From positions 1 through 32,953 of the forward strand of contig JAEYSJ010000303.1 in NCBI GenBank assembly GCA_023434855.1: 32,953 nt of DNA. The letters are read 5' to 3'. Made by a program: the position numbers and the translations under genes. The DNA is from Bacillota bacterium. GTDB taxonomy: Bacteria; Bacillota_C; Negativicutes; JAEYSJ01. Shown here piece after piece: positions 15,422 to 24,590 of the stretch. How positions within the stretch are numbered: position 1 is the first letter of the stretch; each line of letters begins with the position of its first letter. The notes below the pieces were generated by a model. That model worked only from the letters and a program-made list of their open reading frames with translations, did no database searches and had not been told where the DNA came from.

Positions 15422-15652
15422 GTGAAACGTGAAAGAGGCCGAAAGCCAAAGAAAAAAGTTTGTAGCTTCTGTGTGGATAAAGTGGAAGCTATCGATTATA
15501 AAGATGTTCCCAAATTGCGCCGTTATACGACAGAACGCGGGAAGATTCTTCCCCGCCGTATTTCCGGTAACTGCGCCAAGCATCAGCGCCAATTGACTTT
15601 GGCGATCAAACGTGCCCGTAATATTGCACTCCTGCCGTTTACAGCAGAATAG
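15422..15652 (+). CDS. rpsR: 30S ribosomal protein S18
   Basis: This 76-aa protein starts at GTG 15422 with GGGAGG upstream. Core S18 sequence is present: [20 protein letters not shown], then [23 protein letters not shown] near the N-terminus plus Cys in GNC suggests the zinc-containing (C+) S18 form. A strong terminator follows. Confidence 0.98.
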   Translation: MKRERGRKPKKKVCSFCVDKVEAIDYKDVPKLRRYTTERGKILPRRISGNCAKHQRQLTLAIKRARNIALLPFTAE

Positions 15653-15663
15653 CAAGAATAGAA

Positions 15664-15705
15664 AAATGCTAAGAGGAAGGTTGCACCTGCTTCTTAGCAT
15701 TTTTT
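15664..15705 (+). terminator. intrinsic terminator of rpsF-ssb-rpsR
   Basis: AAATGCTAAGA (15664-15674) pairs with TCTTAGCATTT (15692-15702), followed by a T tract to 15705. A small GGT/ACC hairpin sits inside the loop. Confidence 0.9.
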
Positions 15706-15930
15706 ATCATTATGAAATAACCACGGCAGACAAAATTACATATAATTATATTAGACTATTAATTATACTATACTATCTGCGAGAGGGTCCTGTATTTTAC
15801 ATATGCCCAAAGCAGGAAAGTCAGATATAATGTACGAATAATATTAAAACATTTTCTAAATGTTATTGGGCTTCAGCCGGTGTTTAAAGAATATGCTGAA
15901 GCCAGGTCAAAAGGGAAAGCGGGAGGGATG

Positions 15931-16242
15931 ATGTTGTTTTCCCATGAATCGGAGATTTTACGCAAACTGCGTTTAATAGAAGGGTTAAAGGCTGATTTGA
16001 TAAGCAGCATGGGCGAGCTTTTTCAGGCTATGGCGAAAAACAGCGAACAGGCCATCAGGGAGGGACTGGCGGCGGTAGTAATGGCATGCTATGTGCTGGG
16101 ACGCCGGCTAGGTGTTGATTTTGCCGCTTTGGATGAGGCGGTAATGGCCAAAGTGCAGCAGAAGATTAAACAGGAACCGGAAATAGAGCAATGGTTTGGA
16201 GATTACAGCGATTATCAACGCCATCTCCGCCAAAGGAGATGA
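15931..16242 (+). CDS. MazG-like protein
   Basis: This is an all-helical protein of about 103 aa (EILRKLRLIEGLKADLISSM, GELFQAMAKNSEQAIREG, MACYVLGRRLGVDFAALDE). It resembles the MazG-like family placed between rpsR and yybS in related genomes. The classical EExxE...ExxD metal-binding set of active MazG pyrophosphatases is only partly visible, so catalytic activity is doubtful. GGGAGGG at 15921-15927 marks the start region; ATG 15928, ATG 15931 and TTG 15934 are all in frame and cannot be told apart. The 225-base spacer before it is AT-rich and contains a small palindrome (AACATTT-TCT-AAATGTT, 15848-15864). Confidence 0.7.
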   Translation: MLFSHESEILRKLRLIEGLKADLISSMGELFQAMAKNSEQAIREGLAAVVMACYVLGRRLGVDFAALDEAVMAKVQQKIKQEPEIEQWFGDYSDYQRHLRQRR

Positions 16243-16246
16243 ATAT

Positions 16247-17224
16247 ATGCGGCAATCACAAATGAAACCGATGGTCGAAAGTGGAATTTTATCTGCTGTA
16301 GCGATAATTTTTGCGTTAATTGGTGTTTATCTGCCGGTCTTTGGACAATATATTATCTTTCTCTGGCCTATTCCTATTATTTTGCTAGGGGTGCGGCACG
16401 GTAGCAAATGGAGTATCATGGCGACAATTGTTTCAGGTAGTATTATTGGAATGCTGCTGGGACCATTGAGTGGACTAGGAATTATAGGAGGATTTGGTTT
16501 AGTTGGCATTGTATTGGGGCATGCTTTACGGGCTGGATTTAGTCCTGCCAAAACTTTATTATTGAGTTCGGCAGTGTCGCTAATATCTATGGTAGCGTTA
16601 CTGATGATTAGTATTTGGGTGATGGGAGTTAATCCAGTCTATCTACAATTGGACATAATGGGCAAGTTTTATCAGCAGCTATCAGAGCAGACCATGGAAG
16701 TTTCACGTAACATTGGCATGACTGAGGAACAATTGGCTAGAATATCTGAGAGTATGCGTGCAATGTCGGATGTTAGTCTGATGAAACTTGTTCTGCCGGC
16801 CTTATTTGTAATGATGGCTGCGATTACTTCTTGTTTGAATTTTTTTGTTGCTAGAGCGGTCCTTAAAAAATTGGGGCATAGTATTGTCAATCTTCCACCC
16901 TTTAAGCATTGGATGTTGCCTAAGTATATAGTGTATATTTTGGTGGCCGTTTTGTTGATGACATATTGGGGGCAGGTAATAGATGTCCCTGTTCTTAAGC
17001 AAATCGGTATGAATCTGCAGGCTATAGCCATGATTATTCTGTTTGTACAGGGCTTGGCGCTATTTTACTATCTTGCCGAGAAATACAATTTGTCAAAACC
17101 TGCGAGGGGTATTATACTGTTCTTGGTATTTACCAATATGTTTTTTTCACAAATGCTAATTACTGCTGCTGTATGGGATATACTGTTAGATTACCGGAAG
17201 CTGGATATGTCATCATGTGAATAG
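16247..17224 (+). CDS. yybS: YybS family (DUF2232) membrane protein
   Basis: This 325-aa protein has about eight membrane segments and the DUF2232 layout: an N-terminal SAVAIIFALIGVYLPVFGQY helix, FLWPIPIILLGVRHG, a Gly-rich fourth helix, and a polar cytosolic loop near 140-185 (MEVSRNIGMTEEQLARISES). The C-terminal bundle contains FKHWMLPKYIVYILV. The fold is related to ECF-type S components or ThiW-like proteins, but the function is unknown. ATG 16247 follows AAAGGAGATG and the gene lies 4 bases after the MazG-like stop. It immediately precedes gdpP, as in Bacilli. Confidence 0.9.
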   Translation: MRQSQMKPMVESGILSAVAIIFALIGVYLPVFGQYIIFLWPIPIILLGVRHGSKWSIMATIVSGSIIGMLLGPLSGLGIIGGFGLVGIVLGHALRAGFSPAKTLLLSSAVSLISMVALLMISIWVMGVNPVYLQLDIMGKFYQQLSEQTMEVSRNIGMTEEQLARISESMRAMSDVSLMKLVLPALFVMMAAITSCLNFFVARAVLKKLGHSIVNLPPFKHWMLPKYIVYILVAVLLMTYWGQVIDVPVLKQIGMNLQAIAMIILFVQGLALFYYLAEKYNLSKPARGIILFLVFTNMFFSQMLITAAVWDILLDYRKLDMSSCE

Positions 17225-17270
17225 GGTTTTATATAATTTGTTCGTCTTAAAATCTAGGGAGGCGAATTGT

Positions 17271-19268
17271 ATGCCGCAAGGGCCGTCTTTTTGGTTTGAT
17301 ACCCATGTATTTCTGGCGGTGGCGGTCGCGCTGTTAATGGTTATCGCATTTTATAATCAGTATGTGGCGCTGCTGGGGATTATCCTGCTGGGCGCGCTGT
17401 ATATATACGGGCGCAAACGCTCCGCGGAGCAACAAAAGGAATTAAATGTATATCTTAACGCAATGACCCATAATATTGATCAGGCTACTTTTTATGCTCT
17501 GCAGAATTTGCCTGTGGCAATTGCTCTTGTTGATAAGGAGGCGCATCTCCACTGGTTCAACAAAGTGTTAGCCGACTGGATGGGCGATAAAATAGAGCAG
17601 GGTCAGTCGGTGCTGAAAATGTGGCCGGAAATGCCGCTGGAGCAAATGTGGGAGAAATCGGGACAGCATATTATGTATACCGATGGGGGGCATTACCAGG
17701 TTATATATAAGACATTGGCGGATACCGCTCAACAGCTGATGATCTTATATATTACCGATATAACGGCTCAAGAAAAGCTGCGTCTTAAATGTTCAGGGGC
17801 TATGCCGGTAATGGCACATATTCAAATCGATAATTATGATGATGTTTTGCATGGTCTTAATGAAAACCAACGGACTGCCTTATTGTCTGAGGTTAATAAG
17901 AATTTGACCGGATGGGTGGCTGAGCTTGACGGTTTTATAAAGAAATACGCTGAAGATATGTATTGGGCGGTATTCAACCGCCATGCGCTGGATAAAGCTC
18001 TAAAAGAAAAGTTTGATATTTTAGATAAAATCCGTACAATACGTGGTGGTAATAAAATACCTGTTACCCTTAGTATGGGCGTGGCCGCTGATGAAGACAC
18101 GATCGGTGCATTGGCCCAGCGGGCGCAGTCCGGTCTTGACTTGGCCTTAGGGCGGGGGGGAGATCAGGCAACAGTGCATATTGACGGCAAAGTTCAGTTT
18201 TATGGCGGCAAGGCCAAAGCCATCGAAAAAAATACGAGGGTGAAAGCCCGTATTGTCGCTCAGGCCATCAAGGAAAGTATGAGTGATGCGCAATTAGTGT
18301 TGGTTATGGGGCATGCCCATGAAGATTTTGATAGTCTGGGAGCGGCGCTTGGGGTGGCTAAAATGGCCCGTCATTTGGGCAAACGTGTTCATGTAGTTGT
18401 TAGTCAGCCTGGAGCAGCTGTCAATAAACTGGAAGAATTGCTGTTGGATTATGAAGAGTATCACACTATCTTTATTACACCGGCGCAGGCAGTCCAGGCA
18501 GTAGCCAAGGATACCATGTTGTTTGTTGTAGATACCCACCGGACGGAAATGACTGCTGCGCCCGATTTGCTGCAGCTGGTGGATAAGGTTGTTGTCATCG
18601 ACCATCACCGCCGGTCTGAGGCGTTTATTACCAATACGCTTTTGGCATACATGGAGCCGTCCGCATCTTCATCAAGCGAGCTGGTAACAGAATTGCTGAT
18701 GTATTTTGACGATAAACTTGACTTAAGCAGGTTGGATGCTTCGGCACTATATGCCGGCATTGTCGTGGATACCAAAAATTTTGCCGTACAGGTAGGGGTG
18801 CGCACCTTTGACGCTGCGGCTTACCTTAGGAGGGCAGGCGCTGATCCTGTGCTCGTACGGCAGTTATTTCGCTTGGATTTTGAAACCATGCGTTCCCGGG
18901 CGGAAATTATTAACAGCAGCGAATTGCTGCCCGGCGGTCTGATTATAGCTACCTGCCCGGAAAATATTAAAAATGCGCAACTGGCTGCTGCCCAGGCAGC
19001 TGACATGTTGCTGCGGATTGAAGGGGTCCGTCTTAGTATAGTGCTGTTTGCCATTGAAGACGGTGTAGGGTTAAGCGCCCGCTCTCAAGGCGATATAAAC
19101 GTACAAGTGCTGATGGAGCAGCTGGGGGGAGGCGGGCATCAGACAGTGGCCGGTGCTCAGGTTAAGAATACCAGTATTGGTGAAGTTAAGCGCAAGGTAA
19201 TTGAACTAAGTGCTAACTATTTGAGGGAGAGTGAAGAAAGTGAAAGTAATTCTACAACAAGAAGTTAA
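17271..19268 (+). CDS. gdpP: cyclic di-AMP phosphodiesterase GdpP
   Basis: This 665-aa protein has all GdpP parts. Two membrane helices (about 10-45) are followed by a PAS-like domain (about 75-165) and a degenerate GGDEF domain (about 175-305). The DHH domain has GHAHEDFDS (347-355), DTHR (421-424) and IDHH (443-446). The DHHA1 domain has GGGGH (619-623). The metal ligands of the DHH centre are intact, so it should hydrolyse c-di-AMP to pApA at the membrane and so affect turgor, potassium uptake and cell-wall homeostasis. ATG 17271 follows GGGAGG; the yybS stop is 47 bases upstream. The gene runs 29 bases into rplI. Confidence 0.96.
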   Translation: MPQGPSFWFDTHVFLAVAVALLMVIAFYNQYVALLGIILLGALYIYGRKRSAEQQKELNVYLNAMTHNIDQATFYALQNLPVAIALVDKEAHLHWFNKVLADWMGDKIEQGQSVLKMWPEMPLEQMWEKSGQHIMYTDGGHYQVIYKTLADTAQQLMILYITDITAQEKLRLKCSGAMPVMAHIQIDNYDDVLHGLNENQRTALLSEVNKNLTGWVAELDGFIKKYAEDMYWAVFNRHALDKALKEKFDILDKIRTIRGGNKIPVTLSMGVAADEDTIGALAQRAQSGLDLALGRGGDQATVHIDGKVQFYGGKAKAIEKNTRVKARIVAQAIKESMSDAQLVLVMGHAHEDFDSLGAALGVAKMARHLGKRVHVVVSQPGAAVNKLEELLLDYEEYHTIFITPAQAVQAVAKDTMLFVVDTHRTEMTAAPDLLQLVDKVVVIDHHRRSEAFITNTLLAYMEPSASSSSELVTELLMYFDDKLDLSRLDASALYAGIVVDTKNFAVQVGVRTFDAAAYLRRAGADPVLVRQLFRLDFETMRSRAEIINSSELLPGGLIIATCPENIKNAQLAAAQAADMLLRIEGVRLSIVLFAIEDGVGLSARSQGDINVQVLMEQLGGGGHQTVAGAQVKNTSIGEVKRKVIELSANYLRESEESESNSTTRS

Positions 19269-19686
19269 GAAAGTTGGCAAAAAAGGCGATATTATAGAAG
19301 TATCTGAAGGTTATGCCCGCAATTATTTGCTGCCGCAAAAACTTGCCATCCCGGCTACCGACGGCAATGTCAATGTTGCTAAACAGCAAAAAGCTGCAGA
19401 GGAACGCAAGCAGCAGCGGATACTTGATGAGGCAAAAGTGCTTGCAGCCCAACTTGCTAAGGTATCGGTGACTGTTAGCGTGAAAACCGGTGAAGGCGGT
19501 AAGCTGTTTGGGTCAGTCACTTCCAAAGACATTGCTGATGCCATGCAGGCGCAGCATAACATTGAAATAGACAAGCGTAAGATTGAAATGAAAGAAGCGA
19601 TCAAATCACTGGGAACGTTCCCGGTGACAATTAAGATTCACCCTGAAGTGAGCACCCAGATAGAGGTGCATATTACAGGAGTATAA
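19240..19686 (+). CDS. rplI: 50S ribosomal protein L9
   Basis: This 148-aa protein has the L9 N-terminal domain (MKVILQQEVKKVGKKGDII, EVSEGYARNYLLPQKLA), the long connecting helix (AAEERKQQRILDEAKVL) and the C-terminal domain (GGKLFGSVTSKDIADAM). GTG 19240 is taken because it begins the family N-terminus and lies about nine bases after GGGAGAG. The overlap with gdpP indicates coupling. Confidence 0.97.
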   Translation: MKVILQQEVKKVGKKGDIIEVSEGYARNYLLPQKLAIPATDGNVNVAKQQKAAEERKQQRILDEAKVLAAQLAKVSVTVSVKTGEGGKLFGSVTSKDIADAMQAQHNIEIDKRKIEMKEAIKSLGTFPVTIKIHPEVSTQIEVHITGV

Positions 19687-19721
19687 GTCTTCCATTTTAA
19701 CATTTAGAAAGGGCAAAACTA

Positions 19722-21656
19722 ATGAAAGATTTTTTTAACAGATTTATCCGCAGCGAAACTCTTGCTGCCAAAACATCAGCCGATGAAAACTTAAAGCGGC
19801 AAGTCGCTGCTTTGTATGGGTTGTATACCGGTATTTTAGGATCTGAAAAAGTTGTGCTTAAGGCCGGTAAAATGGATGCACTGGAATTGATGCGCTCAGC
19901 TGATGTGGCTGAGCGGGTTTTGGCGTTGCAGAAACTGGTGTTCGAAGATCCGACAGTGGACAAAGTACCTACGTCGGATGAAATTCCACTTATCCTGGAA
20001 GAAATTGAAGATGAACTGGCGGACATGATGGCCCGCCGGGCAGTGGAAGAAAAACTGGAGAAGAAAATTATGGAGAAGATGGAAGAACGCCATCAGGAAT
20101 ATGTTAAAGAAATCAAAATGCAGGTTTTAAAAGAAGAAGAAAATAACGTAGAAAATCCTCAGACTTTAAAGAAGTATGCCATGCTTGAGATGCTGGAACA
20201 GAAGAAGCTGACAACATCGGCGATGGAAATGCTCCGTCCGGCATCTCTTTGCGAAATAGTTGGACAGGAACGGGCGGTTGAGTCTCTGCGGGCCAAACTG
20301 GCGTCACCCTACCCGCAGCATTTGATTTTATACGGGCCGCCGGGTGTAGGAAAAACCACCGCTGCCAGATTAGTGCTGGAAGAAGCCAAAAAGCTGCGGT
20401 TCACTCCATTTGACAAAGAAGCGCCTTTCATTGAGGTGGATGGCACTACCCTCCGCTGGGACCCCAGAGACATGACTAATCCGCTGCTGGGCTCGGTTCA
20501 TGATCCCATCTATCAGGGAGCGCGCCGGGATTTGGCTGAGACAGGCGTGCCTGAGCCCAAGCCCGGTCTGGCGACAGATGCCCATGGCGGTATTTTGTTT
20601 ATTGATGAAATAGGGGAAATGGACCCTATGCTGCAAAATAAATTGCTAAAAGTGCTTGAAGATAAACGAGTGTCTTTTGATTCAGCCTATTACGATCCGT
20701 CAGATACAAATGTACCAAAATATATTAAGAAATTATTTGATGAAGGGGCCCCTGCTGATTTTATTATGATTGGTGCCACTACCCGGGATTGTCAGGATAT
20801 TAATCCTGCTATCCGCTCCCGTTGTGCGGAAATTTATTTTGAACCCCTTACTCCCAAGCAAATTGAAGAGATTGTATATAATGCCGCTGTTAAGCTGGAA
20901 GTGGAAGTTGAGCCTGATGTGCCCCGTTTAATCAGTGAATATACAATTGAAGGCCGCAAGGCCATCAATATTCTAGCTGATGCATATGGTTTGGCTTTAT
21001 ATCGGGCCGGTGACGTCGAGATCGGGACAATCACTATAACCAAAGATGATGTATACCGTGTGGCTCAGGTTAGCCGGTTGACTCCATATGTAAGCCATAA
21101 AGCTGCCAAGATTGGTGAAACAGGCAAAGTATTTGGTCTGGGAGTGTCTGGCTATTTAGGGTCGGTGCTGGAGATTGAGGCCGTAGCTTTTGCCGCGTCG
21201 GATAAAGGCAAAGGCAGCATCCGGTTTAATGATACTGCCGGCAGCATGGCGAAAGATTCGGTATTTAATGCGGCTGCAGTGGTGCGGAAAATTACCGGTG
21301 AAGATTTGAGTAATTATGATATCCATATTAATATCATTGGCGGCGGGCGTATTGACGGGCCGTCAGCCGGAACGGCTATTGTAACAGCTATTATATCCGC
21401 CATTACCGGACGCCCGGTGCGCCAGGATGTGGCCGTTACCGGCGAAATTTCCATCCAGGGCAGGGTTAAAGCTGTCGGCGGTGTATTTGAAAAAGCCTAT
21501 GGCGCTAAACAGGCAGGTATTACCACGATGGTCATTCCTAAAGAAAATGAGCAGGATATTCCCTGCAGTCATTTAGGGCTGGACATTCGTCCAGTGGAAA
21601 CAGTAGAAGAGGCTATGGCTATTTTAATTGAGGAAGTAAAAGAAGCCAGCGCGTGA
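19722..21656 (+). CDS. lonC: LonC-type ATP-dependent protease (sporulation-associated Lon family)
   Basis: This 644-aa protein has a helical, charged N-terminal region of about 165 residues with a coiled coil (RAVEEKLEKKIMEKMEERHQ). The AAA+ domain has Walker A GPPGVGKT (205-212), Walker B ILFIDE (291-296) and SRC near 366. The C-terminal Lon protease domain carries catalytic Ser548 in GPSAG and Lys591 43 residues later, the Ser-Lys dyad spacing of Lon. It lacks the LonA substrate-binding domain and the LonB transmembrane insert. Length and N-terminus match the Firmicute LonC/spore-Lon subfamily. Both ATPase and protease motifs look intact, unlike some LonC proteins with a defective ATPase. 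It lies 35 bases after rplI and is probably co-transcribed. Confidence 0.9.
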   Translation: MKDFFNRFIRSETLAAKTSADENLKRQVAALYGLYTGILGSEKVVLKAGKMDALELMRSADVAERVLALQKLVFEDPTVDKVPTSDEIPLILEEIEDELADMMARRAVEEKLEKKIMEKMEERHQEYVKEIKMQVLKEEENNVENPQTLKKYAMLEMLEQKKLTTSAMEMLRPASLCEIVGQERAVESLRAKLASPYPQHLILYGPPGVGKTTAARLVLEEAKKLRFTPFDKEAPFIEVDGTTLRWDPRDMTNPLLGSVHDPIYQGARRDLAETGVPEPKPGLATDAHGGILFIDEIGEMDPMLQNKLLKVLEDKRVSFDSAYYDPSDTNVPKYIKKLFDEGAPADFIMIGATTRDCQDINPAIRSRCAEIYFEPLTPKQIEEIVYNAAVKLEVEVEPDVPRLISEYTIEGRKAINILADAYGLALYRAGDVEIGTITITKDDVYRVAQVSRLTPYVSHKAAKIGETGKVFGLGVSGYLGSVLEIEAVAFAASDKGKGSIRFNDTAGSMAKDSVFNAAAVVRKITGEDLSNYDIHINIIGGGRIDGPSAGTAIVTAIISAITGRPVRQDVAVTGEISIQGRVKAVGGVFEKAYGAKQAGITTMVIPKENEQDIPCSHLGLDIRPVETVEEAMAILIEEVKEASA

Positions 21657-21708
21657 ATCTAATATATAAATAGAGAAGATATTGTACTTTGTTTGATTAT
21701 TTATTTCG

Positions 21709-21814
21709 AACCACAGAGTACGCGGAGGACACAGAGGGAACGGCTCGATATTCATCTCGCGGGGATAAAGAGTACCGCTAAAATCCCTCCGTGTCCTCTG
21801 TGCCCTCTGTGGTT
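21709..21814 (+). repeat. palindromic interspersed repeat, copy C (106 bp)
   Basis: AACCACAGAGTACGCGGAGG... on the left is inverted on the right as ...CCTCTGTGCCCTCTGTGGTT. The interior (GGCTCGATATTCATCTCGCG then GGGATAAAGAGTACCG) matches copy A read on the opposite strand. The right arm ends 43 bases before the dnaB start. Confidence 0.85.
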
Positions 21815-21856
21815 AGAATGATTTATAAATATTTTTTAGCGTGGGAGAGGATTATT

Positions 21857-23191
21857 TTGATAGACAGAGTGCCGCCGCAGAGCGTGGAGGCTGAACAGGC
21901 CGTAATTGGCGCTATGCTGATTGAGCGGGAGGCCATTTCCAAGGTGGCCGAGTTTTTGCGTCCGGAAGATTTTTACCGGGAAGCCCACCGACTGATTTAT
22001 GACGCAATTGCGAACTTGTTCAATAAAAGCGACGCGGTAGATATGATTACCGTGGTGGAATATCTGCGCAAGGAAGAAAAGCTTGAGCCTGCCGGTGGTA
22101 TAGCCTATATTACTTCATTGGCAAACAGTGTGCCTACTGCGGCCAATGTAGTGTACCACGCCCGTATAGTGGAAGAAAAAGCATTGCTGCGGCAGCTTAT
22201 TAACGCTGCCACCGAGATTGCCGGTTTGGGTTACGAGGCTACTGAAGAAGTAGCCGGTATTTTAGATACTGCAGAAAAGAAAATTCTTGGCGTGTCCAAC
22301 CGTAAAATGGGACAAGATTTTACGCCTATAAAAAGTATTATTTTTGATGCTTTTAACAAAATTGAACAGTTATATGAATCGAAGGGAGGCATTACCGGCC
22401 TGCCTACCGGATTTAAGGATTTAGACCAATTAACTTCAGGGCTGCAGCCTTCAGACCTGATATTGATCGCAGCGAGGCCTAGTATGGGTAAAACAGCCTT
22501 TGTATTAAATATTGCCCAGCATGTCGGTATTCGCGCCAAACAGGCGGTGGCATTTTTTAGCCTCGAGATGTCAAAAGAGCAGTTGGTACAGCGAATGCTC
22601 TGCGCGGAAGCGCCTATTGACTCCCAACGGCTGCGGATCGGACAACTGGAAGACAAAGATTGGAAAAAGCTGATTGATGCCGCTGACCGGCTGGCGGTTG
22701 CACCGATATTTATTGATGACACTCCAGGTATTACCGTTATTGAAATGCGGGCGAAAGCACGGCGCCTGAAGATTGAGCATGATTTGAAATTGATTATTAT
22801 TGACTACCTGCAGCTTATGCAGGGGGGGACGACCGGGCGGAGCGGTGAAAACCGCCAACAGGAAATATCTGAAATATCCCGCTCACTTAAATCGCTGGCA
22901 AGAGAGCTTAACGTACCGGTCATCGCTTTATCCCAGCTTAGCCGCAGTGTAGAATCACGGCAGGTAAAAAAGCCAATGCTTAGCGATCTTAGGGAATCAG
23001 GTTCACTGGAGCAGGACGCCGACATTGTCTCCTTTTTATACCGGGAGGATTATTATAATCCGGATACGGACAAAAAGAACGTTACGGAAATCATAATTGC
23101 CAAACACCGCAATGGTCCGGTGGATAGCGTGCAGCTCTTTTTTCATAAGCAGTTTACCAAATTTAGCGATTTGTCTAAGATGCAGGGGTAG
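21857..23191 (+). CDS. dnaB: replicative DNA helicase DnaB
   Basis: This 444-aa protein has an N-terminal DnaB domain (DRVPPQSVEAEQAVIGAML, then FLRPEDFYREAHRLIYDAI), a linker helix, and the RecA-like domain with Walker A ARPSMGKTAF (about 206-215). Later motifs are FSLEMSKEQL, IIDYLQLM, ELNVPVIALSQLSR and DLRESGSLEQDAD. It is the hexameric fork helicase (dnaC in B. subtilis naming). TTG 21857 is the likely start, six bases after GGGAGAGG. A longer frame from 21791 would translate the arm of repeat copy C and is rejected. The 3' end overlaps the convergent permease gene by 17 bases. Confidence 0.97.
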   Translation: MIDRVPPQSVEAEQAVIGAMLIEREAISKVAEFLRPEDFYREAHRLIYDAIANLFNKSDAVDMITVVEYLRKEEKLEPAGGIAYITSLANSVPTAANVVYHARIVEEKALLRQLINAATEIAGLGYEATEEVAGILDTAEKKILGVSNRKMGQDFTPIKSIIFDAFNKIEQLYESKGGITGLPTGFKDLDQLTSGLQPSDLILIAARPSMGKTAFVLNIAQHVGIRAKQAVAFFSLEMSKEQLVQRMLCAEAPIDSQRLRIGQLEDKDWKKLIDAADRLAVAPIFIDDTPGITVIEMRAKARRLKIEHDLKLIIIDYLQLMQGGTTGRSGENRQQEISEISRSLKSLARELNVPVIALSQLSRSVESRQVKKPMLSDLRESGSLEQDADIVSFLYREDYYNPDTDKKNVTEIIIAKHRNGPVDSVQLFFHKQFTKFSDLSKMQG

Positions 23192-24557
23192 ATTTGTTGT
23201 GTTTACGGCTGAAAAAGAAGTAAACAACAAGGCCTAAAATTACCCAACTGCCAAAAAACAGCCAGGTTGTTTGCGGCAAGTTTAGCAAAAGATAACCACA
23301 AGAAAGGACCGCCATAGGTGCAATAACAGTTACCGCCGGGCATCTGAAGGGACGCTTGGCTTCCGGCTTGGTATGACGCAACACTAATACCCCAACGGCG
23401 ACGGTGATAAAAGCGAATAAAGTACCGGCATTGGTCAGTTCCGCTATTGCTCCTATTGGCAAAAGCCCGCTGAGAGTTGCCACAATGACGCCAGTTATGC
23501 CTGTGATTATATGCGGAGTCTTGTAGCGGGGATGGAGTTTTACCAGCCGTTTCGGCAGCATGCCATCTCTCGCCATTGCCAGAAATACGCGGGTTTGGCC
23601 ATAAATCAGCACAAGCAGTACCGTTGTGATCCCACAAACCGCTCCAAATGCAATTATTTCACTACCGGCTGTGAGACCAATATAACGCAAAGCATATGCC
23701 ATAGGTTCGCTGGTGTTTAGCTGGCTGTAAGGTACTGCCCCGGTAAGTACGGCGGATACGGCTATATAGAGCACAGTACAGACAGCTAAAGAACCAAGAA
23801 TGCCTATTGGCAAATCGCGATTGGGATTTTTACACTCTTCAGCGGCGGTAGCTACAGCATCAAAACCGATATATGCAAAAAAGACAATGGCCGCTCCGGA
23901 TGCAACTCCCTTAACGCCAAAGGGCAGAAAAGGATGCCAGTTAAGCGACTTGACATGAGGCGCAGCAAGGGCAAGAAATAGTACTACTACGCTTAATTTT
24001 ATCAGGACCAGGATCTTGTTAAGAGTAGCGCTTTCCTTCGTGCCCAAAATAAGCAAAAACGTCAGAAATAGGACAATAAGAACTGCGGGTAGATTAATTA
24101 CGCCACCTTCCGCGGGAACGGATGCCCAGGCTGCTGGTATATTTACGCTAAAAGCCGCCAATATGTCTTTCATGTAACCGGACCATCCCGCTGCAACTGC
24201 GGCTGCGCCTACTGTATATTCACAGATAAGCGCCCAGCCAACAGTGAAGGCTGTGACTTCACCCAGAGCTACATGAGCGTAAGTGTAAGCGCTGCCAGCA
24301 ACAGGAACCATAGCCGCCAGCTCAGCGTAGGCTAAGGCAGCAAAAGCGCAAGCTGATCCGGAAAGTACGAATGACAACATAATGCCGGGGCCGGCAAATT
24401 TTGCGGCTGTAACTCCTGTTAGTACAAAAATGCCTGTGCCAATAATGCAGCCTATTCCTATTAATATCAAATCTAATGCTCCCAGGGTTCTGGGTAATGA
24501 GCGATTGACAACATTATTCGAAATACCGTCCGGATTATTTGGCTTAGATAAATTCAT
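23175..24557 (-). CDS. APC-superfamily amino-acid permease (CAT/YfnA-like)
   Basis: This 460-aa protein has about 12 membrane segments. The signature first helix LDLILIGIGCIIGTGIFVLT (G-x-G unwound helix) and FAYIGFDAVATAAEECKNP are typical of cationic amino-acid transporter relatives. The loop GQTRVFLAMARDGMLPKRL is conserved. The second of two close ATG codons (24557) is preferred because GGGGG directly abuts the first at 24563. It begins 34 bases after the decarboxylase gene and should be its operon partner, importing the amino acid or exchanging it with the product amine. Its 3' end overlaps dnaB tail to tail. Confidence 0.85.
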   Translation of the reverse strand: MNLSKPNNPDGISNNVVNRSLPRTLGALDLILIGIGCIIGTGIFVLTGVTAAKFAGPGIMLSFVLSGSACAFAALAYAELAAMVPVAGSAYTYAHVALGEVTAFTVGWALICEYTVGAAAVAAGWSGYMKDILAAFSVNIPAAWASVPAEGGVINLPAVLIVLFLTFLLILGTKESATLNKILVLIKLSVVVLFLALAAPHVKSLNWHPFLPFGVKGVASGAAIVFFAYIGFDAVATAAEECKNPNRDLPIGILGSLAVCTVLYIAVSAVLTGAVPYSQLNTSEPMAYALRYIGLTAGSEIIAFGAVCGITTVLLVLIYGQTRVFLAMARDGMLPKRLVKLHPRYKTPHIITGITGVIVATLSGLLPIGAIAELTNAGTLFAFITVAVGVLVLRHTKPEAKRPFRCPAVTVIAPMAVLSCGYLLLNLPQTTWLFFGSWVILGLVVYFFFSRKHNKSTPAS

Positions 24558-24590
24558 ATTCATTCCCCCTAAATGACAGGGTCAGTTTTT

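Noticed and set aside
15848..15864. AACATTT-TCT-AAATGTT palindrome before the MazG-like gene
   Set aside because: It is AT-rich and short in an AT-rich spacer, with no clear promoter beside it; it could occur by chance, so it is mentioned only under the gene.
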